Assembly (NCBI GenBank): GCA_937129395.1
Contig: CAKZNE010000328.1
Coordinates: forward strand, 1 to 43,435
Direction of reading: 5' to 3'
Source of the DNA: an uncultured Cryomorphaceae bacterium
Lineage (GTDB): Bacteria > Bacteroidota > Bacteroidia > Flavobacteriales > Schleiferiaceae
DNA: 43,435 nucleotides
In this document: positions 15,397 through 24,798 of the stretch, piece by piece
Layout: every line of letters starts with the position of its first letter
Position numbering within the stretch: the stretch's first letter is position 1
Position numbers and translations under genes: made by a program
Notes under the pieces: model-generated
What the model was told of the DNA's origin: nothing
What the model saw: the letters and a program-made list of their open reading frames with translations, nothing else
The model's database searches: none

Positions 15397-16578
15397 ATGA
15401 CCGATACAGAAGTTTGTATTGTAGGTGCTGGTCCTGCTGGGGCTTCACTTTCCCTTTTTTTAAGCAATAAAAAAATCCCACATGTTTTATTGGATAAAGC
15501 AGTGTTTCCCCGTGATAAAATTTGCGGAGATGGGATTACAGTGGATGTGATGAACACCCTGAAACGAATGGGAAATGGAATGTTGGAAGATTTTATTGAG
15601 CATTCTGAAATGGACCCTTGTTGGGGTTTTGCTTTTCATTCGCCAACGGGAAAACAAATTCGTTACGATTTTAAAGATGCCGGGTTTCCATATGCTCCCT
15701 TTTTTACAGCTAAGCGATTGGAACTCGATAATTACCTGGTCTCAAAACTAAATCATCAATACTGTACTTTCCTTTCTCAATCTGCTGTTACGGGTATAAA
15801 TCGCCAAGAAAATAAGGTGGATGTTACGTATAAAAATAAGGAAGGGGAGACTACAATTTCTTGTAAAATAATAATTGGAGCCGAAGGTGAAAAACCAATT
15901 GTTACTCGACTTTTAGGTTTAGATCACTTTAGGGAAAAGGAAAATTTAATTGGGGCCCTAAGAGTATATTATAAAGGTGTAAAAGGTTTTCATGAAAATA
16001 GGCACCTTGAATTTTTCTACGATAAAAAATTGCTTCCAGGATATTTTTGGGCTTTCCCATTACCCAATGGTGAAGCGAATGTAGGTTTGGGGATGACAAG
16101 CACAGCCATTTCGGCCAAAAAGGCAAACCTAAAAAATATGCTTGCGGATATTATTGAAAACCACCCCGTAGTAAGCGAAATGTTTGCAGATGCGGAACCT
16201 CTGGAAAAGAATCGGGGCTGGGGCCTTCCAACGGCTACCCCAAACCGATTAATTGCTGGTGAAAGATATGCTCTTATTGGAGATGCTGCAGGAATGATTG
16301 AGCCTTTTACAGGAAAAGGAATCGGTCCAGGAATGGTGAGCGGAAGATTGGCTGCAGATCATATCGAAACAGCCTTACAAAATGGAGATTATAATTTAAT
16401 GCCCTACCATCATCATATTTATAAATACTATAAGTCTGAAATCAAAGTAGGATACGGCCTTCAAAAAACGCTTAAATACCCTTTTGTCCTTAATAATGTT
16501 ATTAGCCTAGCCAATTTAGGAGCCTTTAAAAACTGGTCTCATGCTACAATGGTAAAAAGTTGGAAGCAGTGGATGTAA
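15397..16578 (+). CDS. Geranylgeranyl-reductase-family FAD-dependent oxidoreductase
   Basis: 393 aa flavoprotein of the PHBH/geranylgeranyl reductase type. It has the Rossmann motif VGAGPAGASL at the N-terminus, KICGDGIT near residue 45 (the loop typical of GGR family), and the second FAD motif LIGDAAGMIEPFTGKGIGPG near residue 290. Such enzymes reduce isoprenoid double bonds (ChlP, archaeal GGR), or halogenate or hydroxylate aromatic compounds. In Bacteroidota the substrate is not established and the context does not reveal one. It stands 39 bp after the CNB-domain gene, perhaps in one transcript. No membrane segment is obvious, except that residues near the C-terminus are amphipathic. Confidence 0.85.
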   Translation: MTDTEVCIVGAGPAGASLSLFLSNKKIPHVLLDKAVFPRDKICGDGITVDVMNTLKRMGNGMLEDFIEHSEMDPCWGFAFHSPTGKQIRYDFKDAGFPYAPFFTAKRLELDNYLVSKLNHQYCTFLSQSAVTGINRQENKVDVTYKNKEGETTISCKIIIGAEGEKPIVTRLLGLDHFREKENLIGALRVYYKGVKGFHENRHLEFFYDKKLLPGYFWAFPLPNGEANVGLGMTSTAISAKKANLKNMLADIIENHPVVSEMFADAEPLEKNRGWGLPTATPNRLIAGERYALIGDAAGMIEPFTGKGIGPGMVSGRLAADHIETALQNGDYNLMPYHHHIYKYYKSEIKVGYGLQKTLKYPFVLNNVISLANLGAFKNWSHATMVKSWKQWM

Positions 16579-16682
16579 ATTTTTATCCTTGATTTACAGT
16601 TGGTTAGATATTTTTTTTAATTAATCTGTAATTTCTTGGGCTTAGATTCTACTTATAGGGCATAACTAAAAATCAAAATAAG

Positions 16683-17555
16683 ATGAAACGATTAATTGCC
16701 TTTTTAACCTTAGTACTAGTTTTTACAATTCCAGCCCTTGCTCAAGAAAATTCCTTGCTTTGGAAAGTGAGCAGTCCTGATGGAAAAACTACCTCCTATC
16801 TTTTTGGAACCTACCACATTTTAGGATCTGATTATTTAAACGATCATAAAAAAGTAAAAGACGCTTATTTGGCCTCTAAATCTGTAGTGATAGAAACGGA
16901 AATTGACTCCTCTAAAATGATGGCGGTTGCCATGAAGGGAATGATGCTAGGGAAATCTCTTGAAAAGTTGATGGACAGCGCAGATTATGCCTTGGTAAAA
17001 AGTGAATTAGAACCTTCTTTAGGGATGGATTTGTCTCAGTTGGACCAATTTAAACCCATTTTTGTTTCCATTTTGTATTCCATGACCTTGGCTCAGAAAT
17101 ATACACCCAAGGAAATGACTTATGAAGGAATGCCAATAGATCAATATTTTGCTTACAATGGAAGGAAACTGAAAAAACAGATAAATTCTTTAGAAACTCC
17201 TTTGGAGCAAGCTGAAATTTTATTTAACAGTCAGACGATTGAAGAGCAGATAGAAGACTTGGTGGAATTGGCAAAAGATAAGGATGAGGTTGTAGCTATG
17301 ACCAAAATGGTGATTCAATCTTATATTGATGAAGATCTTAAAACCATGTATGAGGAGTCCCAAAAAATGGAGGAAGCTTCCGGAGATTTGGAAGTTTTAT
17401 TGGATGATAGAAATACACGTTGGATTGGGATTTTAAATCCAATTTTAAAAGAGGGACAAGCTTTTATTGCGGTTGGTGCGCTACACCTTCCTGGAAAAAA
17501 GGGCCTTCTCGAATTATTAAAAAAAGAAGGCTATACACTTAGCCCTGTCCTTTAA
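16683..17555 (+). CDS. TraB/GumN family secreted protein
   Basis: 290 aa with a signal peptide (MKRLIAFLTLVLVFTIPALA, cleavage before Q). The TraB/GumN (YbaP) family motifs are present: LFGTYHILG near residue 40 and a C-terminal GALHLPG near 268, whose G-x-x-H elements are proposed to bind metal in the Tiki-like protease fold. Function in bacteria is not firmly known; a metalloprotease-like role is plausible. Only 14 bp separate it from the sigma-factor gene, so all four genes to 18870 look like one operon, and the protein may be an envelope component of the sigma pathway. Confidence 0.88.
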   Translation: MKRLIAFLTLVLVFTIPALAQENSLLWKVSSPDGKTTSYLFGTYHILGSDYLNDHKKVKDAYLASKSVVIETEIDSSKMMAVAMKGMMLGKSLEKLMDSADYALVKSELEPSLGMDLSQLDQFKPIFVSILYSMTLAQKYTPKEMTYEGMPIDQYFAYNGRKLKKQINSLETPLEQAEILFNSQTIEEQIEDLVELAKDKDEVVAMTKMVIQSYIDEDLKTMYEESQKMEEASGDLEVLLDDRNTRWIGILNPILKEGQAFIAVGALHLPGKKGLLELLKKEGYTLSPVL

Positions 17556-17569
17556 AAACAAAATTAAGG

Positions 17570-18052
17570 ATGAGCCAAGATCAGGAAAAGCGATTTCTGA
17601 AATTGATTGATGAAAATGTTGGGATTATCTTTAAGGTAATCCGCATTTACTCCAATTCAATGGCAGATGAAAAGGATCTAAAACAAGAGATTCTATATCA
17701 GGCCTGGCAATCTTTCCCACGGTATAAAGGAGATAGCAAATTCTCTACCTGGCTTTACAAAGTAGCTTTGAATACAGCCCTTACTCATGTAAAAAAAGAG
17801 ACAAGGAATAAAGAAAATCAAAGTGGTATTGTTGAGGAATATACCGAAGTAGGAAACGAAAGCAAGGAGCTACTTATAAAGTTGATTCGAAACTTTAAAG
17901 ACATCGAAAAGCTAGTGATAATGCTTCATTTGGATGGATATTCCAATGAAGAAATTTCGAACATCTCAGGTTTGAAACTCAATCATGTAGCTGTAATGAT
18001 TTATAGAATAAAAGAAAAATTAGCTGAAAAGCTCAAAAATAAAAAGGTATGA
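17570..18052 (+). CDS. ECF-type RNA polymerase sigma factor
   Basis: 160 aa with sigma-2 (about 20-85, DEKDLKQEILYQAWQSFPRY and STWLYKVALNTAL) and sigma-4 (about 105-155, LHLDGYSNEEISNISGL) domains, as in short ECF factors. It has no sigma-3 region. It overlaps the membrane-protein gene downstream by 4 bp (ATGA), the usual arrangement for a sigma and its antagonist. Upstream TraB/GumN is 14 bp away. No target promoter can be named from this window. Confidence 0.92.
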   Translation: MSQDQEKRFLKLIDENVGIIFKVIRIYSNSMADEKDLKQEILYQAWQSFPRYKGDSKFSTWLYKVALNTALTHVKKETRNKENQSGIVEEYTEVGNESKELLIKLIRNFKDIEKLVIMLHLDGYSNEEISNISGLKLNHVAVMIYRIKEKLAEKLKNKKV

Positions 18053-18657
18053 AACTAGAAGATACCTGGAAAAGTTTAACTACTGAAAACCACGCCATAG
18101 ATCATAGCGAAGTTTTAGAGTCCATGAAAAGCAAAAAGCTCGATGTGATGGCAAAACTTCAGAAAAAGTTAGTGGCCAAATTGATGTTCGCCATCAGTTT
18201 TACCCTAGGATATAGCGTCCTTCTCTATTTTGTAAAAGATAGCATCGTCGTTGTTTTATTTGCAATAATCATCGCCGCTCACCTTTTGGCCATTGCTTAT
18301 TTCATAAAAGAATACAAGGAAATGCAAAAGCTATTGCCAATGGATGGAAATATACTAGAGACTTTAAAGGAATTCCAAAGAAGGATTTTAAAGGTTTTGA
18401 AAAGTGAGGAAACAGGAGGTTTAATCCTTTACCCAGTAGCCGTTTCGGCTGGTTTCTTTTTCGCATTACTGTCCGATAGATCCTTCAATGAGGTAATGGT
18501 AGACCGATGGATTTGGCTGATTTGGATTGCTGTAATGGTGGGATTTACACCTGTAGGACATTGGATGGCAAAGCGAATGAATAACATGGCTTTTGGAAAA
18601 CAACTTAAGCACCTACAAGATATGATTGATGAAATTGAAATTGACAAGCAAAACTAA
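18049..18657 (+). CDS. Membrane protein, probable anti-sigma partner
   Basis: 202 aa. A soluble helical N-terminus (about 1-40) is followed by two helices (44-62, 68-88), a cytoplasmic helical stretch, then two more (about 123-140, 155-172) and a charged tail. No zinc-type anti-sigma motif (HxxxCxxC) is present. The start overlaps the sigma-factor stop by 4 bp, and the soluble N-terminus before membrane helices is compatible with a membrane-bound anti-sigma factor. The function is inferred from position only. Confidence 0.7.
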   Translation: MKLEDTWKSLTTENHAIDHSEVLESMKSKKLDVMAKLQKKLVAKLMFAISFTLGYSVLLYFVKDSIVVVLFAIIIAAHLLAIAYFIKEYKEMQKLLPMDGNILETLKEFQRRILKVLKSEETGGLILYPVAVSAGFFFALLSDRSFNEVMVDRWIWLIWIAVMVGFTPVGHWMAKRMNNMAFGKQLKHLQDMIDEIEIDKQN

Positions 18658-18663
18658 ATTCCC

Positions 18664-18870
18664 ATGAAATTCATTTTAGCATTTATTGGGATGGCATCAT
18701 TAGCCGCAGGGATAGTTGGAGTTTTATCTGGAAAAAATGACTTTTTGGAAAATATCTCAAGTAATTTAATGCCATTAATCCTAGCTGCCATTTTCCTAAG
18801 AGCTGCCCTTTTTATGAAAAGTGATGGCAAAAAAAATTGTAATTCTTCAAATGTAAGCCAGCGGATATAG
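18664..18870 (+). CDS. Small two-helix membrane protein
   Basis: 68 aa starting 6 bp after the previous stop, so in the same operon. Helices at about residues 3-22 and 35-53 (LMPLILAAIFLRAALFM), then a polar tail ending KKNCNSSNVSQRI. It matches no family I recognise. Codon use and spacing agree with the upstream genes, which supports it being translated. It could be an accessory part of the sigma/anti-sigma unit. Confidence 0.6.
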   Translation: MKFILAFIGMASLAAGIVGVLSGKNDFLENISSNLMPLILAAIFLRAALFMKSDGKKNCNSSNVSQRI

Positions 18871-18914
18871 TAGATTTTAAATACCTTTTAAGTTTGAAAT
18901 CTAATTCAATTAAT

Positions 18915-20126
18915 ATGCGTTCAGAATCGGTAAAGTTTTTAAATAAGGAAGGAGATCAGCTAAAGGGGAAAATGGAATTACCCCTAAATGGAAAAGCGCA
19001 AAACTTCGCCATTTTTGCCCATTGTTTTACTTGTAGCAAAGACCTAAAAGCGGTGAGAAATATTACTCTGGCCCTAGCTCAAAAAGGCATTGGTGTTTTA
19101 CGTTTTGATTTTACAGGTTTAGGTCAATCCGAAGGGGAATTTGAGGATACTAACTTTTCTTCGAATGTAAATGATATTGCAGCAGCCGCTAAGTTTTTGG
19201 AAGACAATTACAAAGCCCCAAGCTTATTAATTGGACATTCTTTTGGCGGAACTGCCGTTCTTATGGCCGGTAGTAAATTGGATTCTGTTAAAGCAATTGC
19301 CACGATTGGCTCACCTTGCGACCCTGGGCATGTATTGCATTTATTGGGGAATGATATCGATGAAATTAAAAAGGAAGGAAAAGCAACTGTAAATCTTGCC
19401 GGAAGGGATTTTAAAATAAAAAGCCATTTTATAGAAGATCTCCAAAACCAAGGAATGTCTAAAATCTTATCTGAGATGAGAGGCAAGGCCCTTTTGGTAA
19501 TGCATTCTCCTCAAGATGATACGGTTGGAGTTCAAAATGCTCAAGACATTTACCTTTCTGCACATCACCCAAAAAGCTTTATTTCCTTGGATGGAGCGGA
19601 TCATTTACTAAGCAGAAGTAAGGATTCAGTTTATGTTGGCTCTGTAATCGCGGGCTGGGTGGAGCGTTACCTTCCTTCTGAAGAAAAAAAGAAATTAAGA
19701 AGCAAATCTCAGGTGGTGGCCCGTTTGGATGAAGGTCCTTTTTTGACCGAAATTAGGGCTGGGTCTCATCCAATTTTGGCTGATGAACCAGAAGAAGTAG
19801 GTGGTAGCGATTTAGGTCCCTCCCCCTATGAATTGCTAAGTTCTGGATTGGCGGCTTGTACCGTTATGACCATCAAAATGTATGTGAGCCGAAAAGAATG
19901 GCCCATGGATGAAGTAAAGGTTCATGTAAATTATGATAATAGCTATTTGGAAGATTGTGAAAATTGTGAACTCGCCGATCGAAAAATTGGAAAATTTCAA
20001 AGGCTGATAGAAGTGAAAGGAGATCTTGATGACAAGCAAAAGAAAAGAATTTTGGCCATTGCCAATAAATGCCCAGTTCATAAAACTTTGGAACAAGGGG
20101 TAACTATTGAAACACAACTTTTGTAA
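18915..20126 (+). CDS. Bifunctional alpha/beta hydrolase-OsmC fusion protein
   Basis: 403 aa from ATG 18915 (a TTG at 18894 could add 7 residues). The N-terminal half (about 1-255) is an alpha/beta hydrolase with nucleophile motif GHSFGG, a candidate acid in SPQDDTV, and the His in GADHLL. The C-terminal half (about 265-403) is an OsmC domain with its two peroxidatic-type cysteines in LAACTVMT and NKCPVHKTL. OsmC proteins reduce organic hydroperoxides. The two-domain fusion is widespread in Bacteroidota and Proteobacteria; the hydrolase substrate is unknown. It lies 45 bp after the small membrane protein gene and 73 bp before rbfA. Confidence 0.93.
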   Translation: MRSESVKFLNKEGDQLKGKMELPLNGKAQNFAIFAHCFTCSKDLKAVRNITLALAQKGIGVLRFDFTGLGQSEGEFEDTNFSSNVNDIAAAAKFLEDNYKAPSLLIGHSFGGTAVLMAGSKLDSVKAIATIGSPCDPGHVLHLLGNDIDEIKKEGKATVNLAGRDFKIKSHFIEDLQNQGMSKILSEMRGKALLVMHSPQDDTVGVQNAQDIYLSAHHPKSFISLDGADHLLSRSKDSVYVGSVIAGWVERYLPSEEKKKLRSKSQVVARLDEGPFLTEIRAGSHPILADEPEEVGGSDLGPSPYELLSSGLAACTVMTIKMYVSRKEWPMDEVKVHVNYDNSYLEDCENCELADRKIGKFQRLIEVKGDLDDKQKKRILAIANKCPVHKTLEQGVTIETQLL

Positions 20127-20186
20127 GGAAGATTTAAGCATTTTAAACCTGCCAAAATTTTATAGTTTTAGTGGCAATCCCTTTTG

Positions 20187-20194
20187 TATTTTTG
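20187..20194 (+). promoter_or_regulatory. -7 promoter element of rbfA
   Basis: TATTTTTG matches the Bacteroidota -7 consensus TAnnTTTG and ends 5 bp before the rbfA ATG at 20200. The inferred transcript would be leaderless or nearly so. A clear -33 TTTG is not visible. Confidence 0.5.
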
Positions 20195-20199
20195 CAAGA

Positions 20200-20559
20200 A
20201 TGGAATCCAATAGACTTAAAAAAGTTACTGCTCAATTGCAACAGGATCTCGCTGTTGTATTAAGAGAAATCGCCCAAGCAAAATTTGCTGGAACCTTGAT
20301 CACCGTTTCGAATGTAAAGATTAGTCACGACCTTGGTTTTGCAAGAATTCATCTAAGTATTTTCCCAACGGCAAATGCAAAGGACGTAATGCTGTTTGTG
20401 CAGTCTGAAAAAAGTTTAATTAAAGATAAAGTAGTTCGAAAATTAAAAGGTCAGTTGAGAATTATGCCCGATCTTCAATTTTTCCTAGACGATTCTCAGG
20501 ATTATAATGATGAAATCGATCGACTTTTAAAAGGAGAAGGAGAGTCTCCTATTTCTTGA
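20200..20559 (+). CDS. rbfA: Ribosome-binding factor A
   Basis: 119 aa from ATG 20200, the usual RbfA length, with the KH-type fold phrases SNRLKKVTAQLQQDLA, VSNVKISHDLGFARIHLSIF and RIMPDLQFFLDDS. RbfA binds the small ribosomal subunit and is needed for processing of the 16S rRNA 5' end, including in the cold. A longer reading frame starting at a TTG at 20107 is rejected because its N-terminal extension has no family match and overlaps the hydrolase-OsmC gene. The TGA stop overlaps the TTG start of the next gene. Confidence 0.93.
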   Translation: MESNRLKKVTAQLQQDLAVVLREIAQAKFAGTLITVSNVKISHDLGFARIHLSIFPTANAKDVMLFVQSEKSLIKDKVVRKLKGQLRIMPDLQFFLDDSQDYNDEIDRLLKGEGESPIS

Positions 20560-21770
20560 ATTTTACCAATTATATAGCGAAACGGTATTTTTTCTCTAAG
20601 AAATCCAGCAATACTGTAAATATTATTACCGCCATTTCCATGTCTGGAATTCTGGTGGGAACAGCAGCTTTAATAATTGTCTTAAGCGTTTTTAATGGTT
20701 TAGAAGGTTTGGTAAAAGGTTTCTATCAATCTTTTGATCCAGATATAAAGGCCAGTCTTGTTAAGGGGAAATATTATGTGATAAGTCAGGAGGAATTAGA
20801 TAAAATTAGAGGTGTTTCAGGAGTAGAATCTGTTGCTGAGGTGCTTGAAGAAAGGGTTTTATTTACTTTTCGTGATAAAGAGCATATTGCCACTTTAAAA
20901 GGAGTTTCTTCCAATTTCAATGAGGTTTCTAAGGTTCAAGAAAAGATTGTTTCTGGAGATTATTTTAATGAAGATTCGAAATTACCAAGAACGGTAATCG
21001 GTGCTGGTGTATCCTATTATTTGGGTTATGGCCACAATGATTTTGAATCAGGAATTTCGGTTTTTGTGCCCAAAAAACAAACGGGGACAGATTTTAGAAC
21101 CGCTTTTGCTACTAAAACCTTTTACCCCTCAGGAATATTTAGCGTAGAGCCCGAATTTGACAAGAAATTTGCCATTGCCCCCATTCATTTTGTTAGGGAG
21201 TTATTAGGTAGGGAGAAGGTAATCTCCGCTTTGGAAATTCATTTAGGGGAAGAGGCAAAAGAATCTAAAATCAAAAAAGAACTTAAAGAAATATTAGGAG
21301 ATCGTTTTGAAGTTCAGAATAGAGATGAGCAACAGGAGGTTTTGTTTAAAGTAATGAAGAGTGAGAACTTTTTTACTTTTTTGGTTTTTGCTCTAATCTT
21401 GGGCATTTCTACTTTCACTATTATGGGAAGCCTAACGATGCTTATGATTGATAAAAAGGAAAACCTTGCTACACTCTGGGCTATGGGCACGGATATAAAA
21501 ACCCTACAAAATATCTTTTTTAAAGAGGGAATGATCATAGGATTAGTAGGTGCTTTTTTAGGACTAGCCCTTGGGGTATTATTGATTTGGTTGCAATCTA
21601 CCTTTGGTTTAATATCCTTAGCCCCAGGTTATGCTTTAGAATCTTATCCAGTAGAATTAAGGTTTAAAGATTTGCTTACCGTCTCCTTTACAGTAGTTGT
21701 ACTTTGTAGTTTGGCATCCTGGTTAACCTCAAAAAGGCTATCCTTGAAATTAATAAAATCCACGCTCTAA
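20556..21770 (+). CDS. LolE/FtsX-family ABC transporter permease
   Basis: 404 aa from a TTG start at 20556 that overlaps the rbfA stop (TCTTGA). The family-conserved N-terminus NYIAKRYFFSKKSSNTVN begins right there, and the next ATG is 28 codons later, so TTG is the likely start. Four helices lie at about 25-47, 270-295, 315-345 and 370-392, with a MacB-type periplasmic domain between helices 1 and 2 (about 50-265). Members of the LolC/E group extract lipoproteins from the inner membrane. No ATPase partner is adjacent. The rbfA-lolE pairing is common in Bacteroidota. Confidence 0.88.
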   Translation: MNFTNYIAKRYFFSKKSSNTVNIITAISMSGILVGTAALIIVLSVFNGLEGLVKGFYQSFDPDIKASLVKGKYYVISQEELDKIRGVSGVESVAEVLEERVLFTFRDKEHIATLKGVSSNFNEVSKVQEKIVSGDYFNEDSKLPRTVIGAGVSYYLGYGHNDFESGISVFVPKKQTGTDFRTAFATKTFYPSGIFSVEPEFDKKFAIAPIHFVRELLGREKVISALEIHLGEEAKESKIKKELKEILGDRFEVQNRDEQQEVLFKVMKSENFFTFLVFALILGISTFTIMGSLTMLMIDKKENLATLWAMGTDIKTLQNIFFKEGMIIGLVGAFLGLALGVLLIWLQSTFGLISLAPGYALESYPVELRFKDLLTVSFTVVVLCSLASWLTSKRLSLKLIKSTL

Positions 21771-21815
21771 TAAAGGTTTGATAATGGCGTTTCCATTTAC
21801 ATTCCCCAAATTTTT

Positions 21816-23747
21816 TTGCTTATCAATTTTCGATTAATCCTATTTGTTCTCTTTCTATTTTCCCTTTCTTTAAAAGGACAGTACACCCCTGCGAAATATT
21901 TTCAGGAAGGTAGATTTGAATTAAGAGAGAAAAATTACATCAAAGCCATTGAAAAATTAAGCGCAGCAATTGCTTTTGAACCCAGGTTGTACGACGCTTA
22001 TTTTTATAGGGCCATTGCCAAATTGGAACTCAAAGATTTTGGAGGTGCTGAGGATGATTTATCCGCGGCAATTTATTTTTATCCCTATGATTTTCGCTAT
22101 TTCTTATATAGAGGAATGATTCGCAGCCAGACTTTTAATTTTAGAGGAGCCTTATGGGATTATGAAAAAGCTTTGGATATCGACAGTAATGTAGCAGAAG
22201 TGTATTTGAACAGGGCAATTGTAAATCTTTCCTTGCGCAAATTCAAGGAAGTTTTAAAAGATTGCAGAAGTGCAGAAAGATTAAGGTTGAAGGGTAAGGA
22301 CCTCTATTTGGTTCGAGGATCTGCTTATAAGGAAATGGAAAAATACCATGAGTCCATCAAAGACTTTGATCAAATTATTAAACTGGATAGCAGCTTTGTG
22401 GATGCTTGGGTAAATAGGGGTTTATCTTATTTGGCATTGGAAACAATGGATTCTGCTTTTGCGGATTTTGAAAAAGTAATTGAGCTGGATTCCTTAAACC
22501 CTATTGGTTATTTTTATTTGGGGAATTGGTATTTACAAAATGAGAAAAATGAAATGGCCATTGCTAATTTTAATTATTCTATTGAGCTTTCCACAAAAAA
22601 TTCGGCAGTTTATTTTAATAGGGCTATTGCCTATGCCCGATTGGAGAACCGAAATGCAGCCATTGAAGATTTTGATAATGTATTAAAGATCAGCCCGAAA
22701 AATATAACAGCACTTTACAATAGGGCTGGGGTAAAATTTGAAAAAGGGGATTTGAAGGGGGCATATAAAGATTATTCAAAAGCCATAGAATTATACCCAA
22801 AATATGCCGATGCCTATTATAATAGATCCATGGTAAATGCAAACCTTGGTAACAAGGAAGAATCAGAATTGGATAAGAAAAAGGCAAATTACCTGCAGCA
22901 AACGGGGCAAAGTTTTAGTAAAAAAGCTGGGCTATATGAAACTGGGAAATTATTGAAGTTGACCGAATTTAAAAATGAATTTCACAATCGGAAAGGGGAA
23001 GAGGGTGCTCAAGCTTATAGGGTAGTTGATATTGAGTTTTTTCCCATTTTCATTTTGCATTTAGATGGATTAGAGGCTCAAAAATATTTTGCTTTTGAAT
23101 TTTCGGAGAAGGGAAAACAAACCGAGTTGAAATTAATTCTTCAAAACGACTCCCTAGATTCTCCTGTTGCTTCTTTGGAAATTAAAAAGATCGATTCTTT
23201 ATTAAAAACAGATCCTACTAATTACAGGCATTATTTGGAAAAGGGTATTTGGCAAGTACACAGTTCTTCATTGCATGATGCAATTGAAAATTTTGATAAG
23301 GCTTTAATTCTTTCACCAAATAATTTTAGAGTGCTTTTTGCAAGGGCAAATACGAGGTTGCAATTGGCCAGACAAATGCACAGTCTTTTACCGCAAGAGG
23401 GTTTTTTATCCTATGATGATGGTCCAAAAGTGGAAAAGGAAGATTTGAACGTTCTTCATAAATTAATTATTGAAGATTACAGGAGTATCTTAATGCAGTA
23501 CCCAAATTTTAATTTTGTGTGGCATAATATCGCTTATGCAAAGGCTTTACACAAAGATTATAAAGAAGCCCTGGAAGCCACCACCAATTGTTTGAGGATT
23601 GATAATTCCCTAGCAGAAACCTTTTTTAATAGAGGCTTATTAAGAATACTTTTTTTAGAAGATGAAAACGGTTGTAGTGATTTAAGCACTGCTGGGGAAT
23701 TGGGGATTTCCAAGTCCTATAGTTTGATCAAAGAAAAGTGCAATTAA
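21816..23747 (+). CDS. Secreted TPR-repeat protein
   Basis: 643 aa with about ten tandem tetratricopeptide repeats between residues 25 and 350 (phrases such as YFYRAIAKLELKDFGGAEDD, WVNRGLSYLALETMDSAFAD) and about three more after a 100-residue non-repeat stretch, roughly 460-640. The N-terminus LINFRLILFVLFLFSLSLKGQ is a signal peptide. No in-frame ATG precedes it, so a TTG start at 21816 is assumed; an ATG at 21784 is in another frame and stops soon. The protein probably serves as a periplasmic or outer-membrane scaffold, a guess from the fold. It overlaps dusB tail to tail by 4 bp. Confidence 0.85.
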   Translation: MLINFRLILFVLFLFSLSLKGQYTPAKYFQEGRFELREKNYIKAIEKLSAAIAFEPRLYDAYFYRAIAKLELKDFGGAEDDLSAAIYFYPYDFRYFLYRGMIRSQTFNFRGALWDYEKALDIDSNVAEVYLNRAIVNLSLRKFKEVLKDCRSAERLRLKGKDLYLVRGSAYKEMEKYHESIKDFDQIIKLDSSFVDAWVNRGLSYLALETMDSAFADFEKVIELDSLNPIGYFYLGNWYLQNEKNEMAIANFNYSIELSTKNSAVYFNRAIAYARLENRNAAIEDFDNVLKISPKNITALYNRAGVKFEKGDLKGAYKDYSKAIELYPKYADAYYNRSMVNANLGNKEESELDKKKANYLQQTGQSFSKKAGLYETGKLLKLTEFKNEFHNRKGEEGAQAYRVVDIEFFPIFILHLDGLEAQKYFAFEFSEKGKQTELKLILQNDSLDSPVASLEIKKIDSLLKTDPTNYRHYLEKGIWQVHSSSLHDAIENFDKALILSPNNFRVLFARANTRLQLARQMHSLLPQEGFLSYDDGPKVEKEDLNVLHKLIIEDYRSILMQYPNFNFVWHNIAYAKALHKDYKEALEATTNCLRIDNSLAETFFNRGLLRILFLEDENGCSDLSTAGELGISKSYSLIKEKCN

Positions 23748-24733
23748 AATTCTACACTCATAAATTGCTCTTCAATTTCGTTTAAAATTTCAAAAATCAA
23801 TTCAGATTCATCCGTGGTAACCAAGCGGGTTCTGTATTCTTTAAAATGGGGAATGCCCTTAAAATAATTGGTATAATGCCTACGGGTTTCAAAAACCCCT
23901 AGTTTTGGACCTTTCCATTCAATGGCCATTTCCAAATGCCTTCTGCAAGCATTTAGCCTATCCATTAAACTCGGCTTATCTAAATGTTCGCCTGTATTTA
24001 AAAAGTGTTTTATTTCATTAAATATCCAAGGATAACCAATACTGGCTCTACCAATCATTATCCCGTCAACTCCATAGCGATTCTTTTTTTCTAGGGCTGT
24101 TTCTGGGCTATCAACATCACCATTCCCAAAAACGGGAATTTTTATTCTAGGGTTGTTTTTTACATCAGCGATAAGCGACCAATCGGCCTCGCCTTTATAC
24201 ATTTGCTTGCGCGTTCTCCCATGGATGGAAATGGCTTCAATGCCCACATCCTGAAGTCTTTCAGCAACCTCCACAATGTATTTGGTGTTTTCATCCCAGC
24301 CCAACCTAGTTTTTACGGTAACGGGTTTGTTTACCGCTTTTACAATTTCCGAAGTCATGGAAACCATCTTAGGAATATCTTGTAAAATTCCAGCTCCGGC
24401 ACCTTTACAGGCTACATTTTTTACAGGGCAGCCGTAATTAATATCAATAATATCTGGGTTTGCCCTTTCCGTTACCTCTGCGGCTGTGCGCATGGAATCA
24501 ATATCATTCCCAAAAATTTGAATGCCAATGGGTCTTTCGTATTCAAAAATATCAAGCTTTTGTACACTTTTAGCGGCATCGCGAATTAGTCCTTCAGAAG
24601 AAATAAATTCAGTGTACATCACATCCGCGCCGTTTTCTTTGCATAGGGCTCTAAATGGAGGATCACTAACATCTTCCATTGGGGCCAAAAGCAAAGGAAA
24701 TTCTCCTACTTCAATATCTCCAATTCGTACCAA
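23744..24733 (-). CDS. dusB: tRNA-dihydrouridine synthase, DusB type
   Basis: 329 aa. The flavin-binding TIM barrel begins with PLLLAPMEDVSDPPFRALC, the catalytic Cys sits in NYGCPVKNVACKGAGAG, and the family-typical HGRTRKQMYKGEADW and NGDVDSPE are present. The enzyme reduces uridines in the tRNA D-loop with NADPH and FMN. In Bacteroidota, DusB-type enzymes are the common Dus paralogue. A -7 box (TAATTTTG on the minus strand, 24778-24785) lies 45 bp upstream; a TATTTTTG box at 24743-24750 serves the divergent CPBP gene. Confidence 0.93.
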   Translation of the reverse strand: MVRIGDIEVGEFPLLLAPMEDVSDPPFRALCKENGADVMYTEFISSEGLIRDAAKSVQKLDIFEYERPIGIQIFGNDIDSMRTAAEVTERANPDIIDINYGCPVKNVACKGAGAGILQDIPKMVSMTSEIVKAVNKPVTVKTRLGWDENTKYIVEVAERLQDVGIEAISIHGRTRKQMYKGEADWSLIADVKNNPRIKIPVFGNGDVDSPETALEKKNRYGVDGIMIGRASIGYPWIFNEIKHFLNTGEHLDKPSLMDRLNACRRHLEMAIEWKGPKLGVFETRRHYTNYFKGIPHFKEYRTRLVTTDESELIFEILNEIEEQFMSVEF

Positions 24734-24798
24734 CTATAATCTTATTTTTGCACAAGCTTTTTCGCTCAATGAAGGGGCAAAATTACTAAATAGATTTA

